Positions 61,770 through 64,000 of a stretch of DNA of 64,000 nt are shown piece after piece. Position 1 is the first letter of the stretch, and each line of letters opens with the position of its first letter. The DNA comes from Sphingopyxis microcysteis (lineage in GTDB: Bacteria; Pseudomonadota; Alphaproteobacteria; Sphingomonadales; Sphingomonadaceae), in NCBI RefSeq assembly GCF_012274265.1, contig NZ_JAANYY010000003.1, positions 62,001 through 126,000 of the forward strand, read 5' to 3'. A model generated the notes under the pieces. It ran no database searches and was not told the origin of the DNA. It saw only the letters and a list, made by a program, of their open reading frames with translations. Position numbers and translations under genes: made by a program.

Positions 61770-62600
61770 TTAGGATTCTCCTCGCGCCAGATCGGCGAGT
61801 TCGCGGCCGCGGTCGCGCGCCGCGCGCAGGACGTTAGTGAGCAATGCGGCGAGCTGTCCGTCGCTGTCGAGCACGTCGAGCCCGGCCTGCGTGGTGCCCC
61901 CCTTGCTCGCGACCTGCGCGATCAGCGTTCCCGGCTTTTCGCCGCTGTCGGCGAGCAGCGCGGTGGCGCCGCCAAAGGTTGCGGTCGCCAGCGCCAGCGC
62001 ATCCTCCGCCGACAGACCCAGCCGCTCGCCCGCCGCCGCGTAGGATTCGATCAGCCGAAAGACGAAGGCGGGGCCGCTGCCGGTAAAGGCGGTGATCAGA
62101 TCCATCGTCATATCATCGGCCAGCGTGACGGTCTGCCCCAGCGGATCGAGCAAGTCGGCGATCGCCGCATGATCGGCGTCGCCCAGCGTCGCGACTGCGC
62201 TGACCCCCGCGCCGATCCGCGCGGCCAGATTCGGCAGGATGCGGACGTGCGCGCGGGCGCCCGGAAAGCGCGCCGCCAGATCGGCGAGCGACACGCCCGC
62301 GAGGATCGAGAGCAGGTGCGTGTCCCCGGTGGCCAACGGCGCAAGGACATCGGCGACGTCGCCCAGTTGCTGGGGCTTCATGCCCAGCATGATCCAGTCG
62401 GCGGCGGCGCCCGCGGCCTGCCAGTCGGCCAGCGCCGCATATTGGACGATGCCGTCGCGCGGCGCCGCAAAGGGATCGACGATCGCCACCTGCGCGCGGT
62501 CAAACCCCGCCGCGAGCCAGCGATCGAGCATCGCTCCCGCCATATTGCCACAGCCGACCAGCAGCAACCGGCCGGAGAAGTTCCGCAAGTTCATCGTCAT
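61770..62600 (-). CDS. proC: Pyrroline-5-carboxylate reductase
   Basis: 276 residues from ATG 62600 (ATG 62594 is possible). Rossmann start LLLVGCGNMAGAML, GMKPQQL, SILAGVSL, and the P5C reductase signature GSGPAFVFR and ASKGGTTQAGLDVL near the C-terminus. It makes proline from P5C with NADPH. It lies 20 bases after the phosphatase stop. Confidence 0.94.
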   Translation of the reverse strand: MTMNLRNFSGRLLLVGCGNMAGAMLDRWLAAGFDRAQVAIVDPFAAPRDGIVQYAALADWQAAGAAADWIMLGMKPQQLGDVADVLAPLATGDTHLLSILAGVSLADLAARFPGARAHVRILPNLAARIGAGVSAVATLGDADHAAIADLLDPLGQTVTLADDMTMDLITAFTGSGPAFVFRLIESYAAAGERLGLSAEDALALATATFGGATALLADSGEKPGTLIAQVASKGGTTQAGLDVLDSDGQLAALLTNVLRAARDRGRELADLARGES

Positions 62601-62620
62601 CTTCGTTTCTTTTCTTGTTC

Positions 62621-64000
62621 CTAACGGCAACTGCTGTCGGTACCTGACAACAGGTCGAGGCAGCGTCCGTCGATTTTCCCCGCATCGACCGGCAAACCGA
62701 TCAGCGACGCCAGCGTCGGCAGGATGTCCACGGTCATCACCGCATTCGGCTGTTCAAAGCCCGTAAGCCCCTTGCGCCAGAACAGCATCGGGACGCGCCG
62801 GTCATAATCCCACACCGACCCGTGCGTCGCGACATAGCCGAGCCCCGATTCGGGAATCGGGGTGACGCGCGGTTTCAGCACCACCACAAAATCGCCCGAG
62901 CGGTCGGGGTGGAACGATGCGCGCAGCTTGTCGTGCAGGCTCCAGGTGTCGGGCGCGTGTTTCGAGATGGGCCGGTTCGCGAGTTCATCCGCGGTTATTA
63001 CCGCCTCGATCTGCGGATGCGCGCGCAGCCGGGCCAAAATTTCGTCCTGCGCGGCCTTGCGCTGCGCCGGGGTCAGCGCTTTCGACAGATACATGTCGCC
63101 GAACGGGCCATCGCTATAGAGCAAGGGTTGCGGCAGGCCGAGCTTTTCGGCGACCGCCTTGCCCAGCGCGTCGGGGTCGAGCGCGCGATCGACGCGCTCG
63201 GCAGCGGGCCAGCCATTCTGGCGGTTGCGTTCGGGCATGTCGTGCCCGCCATGATCGGCGGTGAGCGCGACGGCATAGTCGATGCCGGTCGCGTCGAGCC
63301 GCGCAAAGAAATCGCCGAGTTCGCGGTCGAGCCCCATCATCTGAAGGCACATTTCGCTGCCCTCGGTTCCTGCGCCATGACCGACATAATCGGTCGCCGA
63401 CAGGCCGACGATCAGCAGGTCGGTGCCGCTGCCCTCGCCCATCTTGCGAACCTGACGCAAGGCGGCGGCGGTCGCGAGCACCGCGCCGTCGGCTTCGGGC
63501 GAGGCCATGAAGCGGCGGAAGTCGCCCGCGTCGCGCGCCATCCGGCCCGTGCCGACGGTCGCGCCCTTGTCGCCGACGGGGATGGCGATGTCGTGCGCCG
63601 TGCAATCGGCGGGCAACGCCAGCCCCGGGCGCGGCTGCGCGATCGCGGCGGCGATCGCCGCACCAGCCTGCGCCGCGGTCGGCGACAGGGCGGTGCCGCG
63701 GTAGCTGGTGAGCCCGGTGGGCGCGAGCCACATCAGTTCGTCGGCCTGACGCCCGCCCATCATGATCGCCGCGCGATCCTTGCCCGCGACCGACACGACC
63801 TGCGCTTTCGGATCGCGCGCCTTCATCAGATCGCCGAGCGTCGGGACGAGCAGATGGTTCACCGACGGCGCATATTTGCCGCCGCCCGACGCGGTGCCGG
63901 GGACGCTTTCGTCCTCGGCGCAATAGACACGCTTGTCTTCGCGCGCGACCGACAGGTCGAAATAATTATTGGCGACGATCCCGGCGCGACCGGGGTGGCT
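62621..64000 (-). CDS. PafA-like alkaline phosphatase family protein (N-terminus beyond the right edge)
   Basis: The frame is open to base 64000, giving 459 C-terminal residues; the start and the nucleophile Thr/Ser lie outside. Visible parts: HPGRAGIVANNYFD, DKRVYCAEDES, the metal motif VGLSATDYVGHGAGTEG, ALTADHGGHDMPE and GYVATHGSVWDYDRRVPMLF, which hold the two-zinc-site Asp and His residues of the alkaline phosphatase superfamily (PafA/NPP branch). It should be a periplasmic phosphomonoesterase. Confidence 0.9.
   Translation of the reverse strand, partial: SHPGRAGIVANNYFDLSVAREDKRVYCAEDESVPGTASGGGKYAPSVNHLLVPTLGDLMKARDPKAQVVSVAGKDRAAIMMGGRQADELMWLAPTGLTSYRGTALSPTAAQAGAAIAAAIAQPRPGLALPADCTAHDIAIPVGDKGATVGTGRMARDAGDFRRFMASPEADGAVLATAAALRQVRKMGEGSGTDLLIVGLSATDYVGHGAGTEGSEMCLQMMGLDRELGDFFARLDATGIDYAVALTADHGGHDMPERNRQNGWPAAERVDRALDPDALGKAVAEKLGLPQPLLYSDGPFGDMYLSKALTPAQRKAAQDEILARLRAHPQIEAVITADELANRPISKHAPDTWSLHDKLRASFHPDRSGDFVVVLKPRVTPIPESGLGYVATHGSVWDYDRRVPMLFWRKGLTGFEQPNAVMTVDILPTLASLIGLPVDAGKIDGRCLDLLSGTDSSCR

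Noticed and set aside
1..64000. CRISPR array, prophage or intact insertion sequence
   Set aside because: No regularly spaced repeats, no phage structural genes and no intact transposase were seen; only a dead tyrosine recombinase.

Overview
The window reads as the chromosome of a free-living alphaproteobacterium of the order Sphingomonadales, most like Sphingopyxis or a relative. The evidence is the high G+C content, the three long TonB-dependent receptors each leading a catabolic operon, the cupredoxin/DUF3034/globin block, and the mix of acyl-CoA, sulfatase and FAD-oxidase genes. The genus is an inference from gene content only; there is no rRNA gene here.

Layout. 1-2947: a membrane sensor (cut by the left edge) with a periplasmic cupredoxin, divergent from a DUF3034 outer-membrane-like protein and an exported truncated globin. 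3069-12800: a carbon-source cluster on the minus strand (carboxylesterase, SDR, TonB receptor, GlcD/LDHD-type FAD oxidase, MFS permease, AraC and GntR regulators, ROK sugar kinase). Two of its transcription units are each preceded by a pair of ACCTGTnnnACAGGT-like sites. 12903-21477: a CapA-type phosphoesterase divergent from a TonB receptor - AbgT transporter - CocE/NonD hydrolase - LysR operon. 21558-29079: a czcCBA heavy-metal efflux operon with a MerR/CadR-type promoter, a decayed czcD behind it and a decayed tyrosine recombinase in front, so an old mobile island. 29143-37212: the Kdp potassium system, with kdpD divergent from (27-aa peptide)-kdpF-A-B-C-E.

37306-51677 is the most interesting region: a divergent catabolic cluster. 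The minus arm holds a TonB receptor, SDR, APH-type hydroxyacyl-CoA kinase, acyl-CoA synthetase, TetR, alpha-methylacyl-CoA racemase-like protein and Baeyer-Villiger monooxygenase. The plus arm holds an SDR, ACAD10/11-type acyl-CoA dehydrogenase, LinA-like dehydratase fold protein, alpha/beta hydrolase and Old Yellow Enzyme-type reductase. Together they could turn a cyclic enone or ketone into a lactone, a hydroxy acid, a hydroxyacyl-CoA, a phospho-acyl-CoA and then beta-oxidation intermediates. This resembles the levulinate (lva) logic joined to a Baeyer-Villiger ring opening.

51763-59409: two sulfatases, a formylglycine-generating enzyme predicted to be a lipoprotein, a TetR regulator with matching 17-bp palindromes at two promoters, and an SDR/enoyl-CoA hydratase pair with its own palindrome. 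59864-64000: housekeeping genes (tRNA-Gln, branched-chain aminotransferase, MarR, proC, and a PafA-like alkaline phosphatase cut by the right edge). Three intergenic hairpins with unrelated stems share the same loop motif GTAAACCG.

All calls were made by reading the sequence. No database search was run, so family names rest on recognised motifs and organisation.
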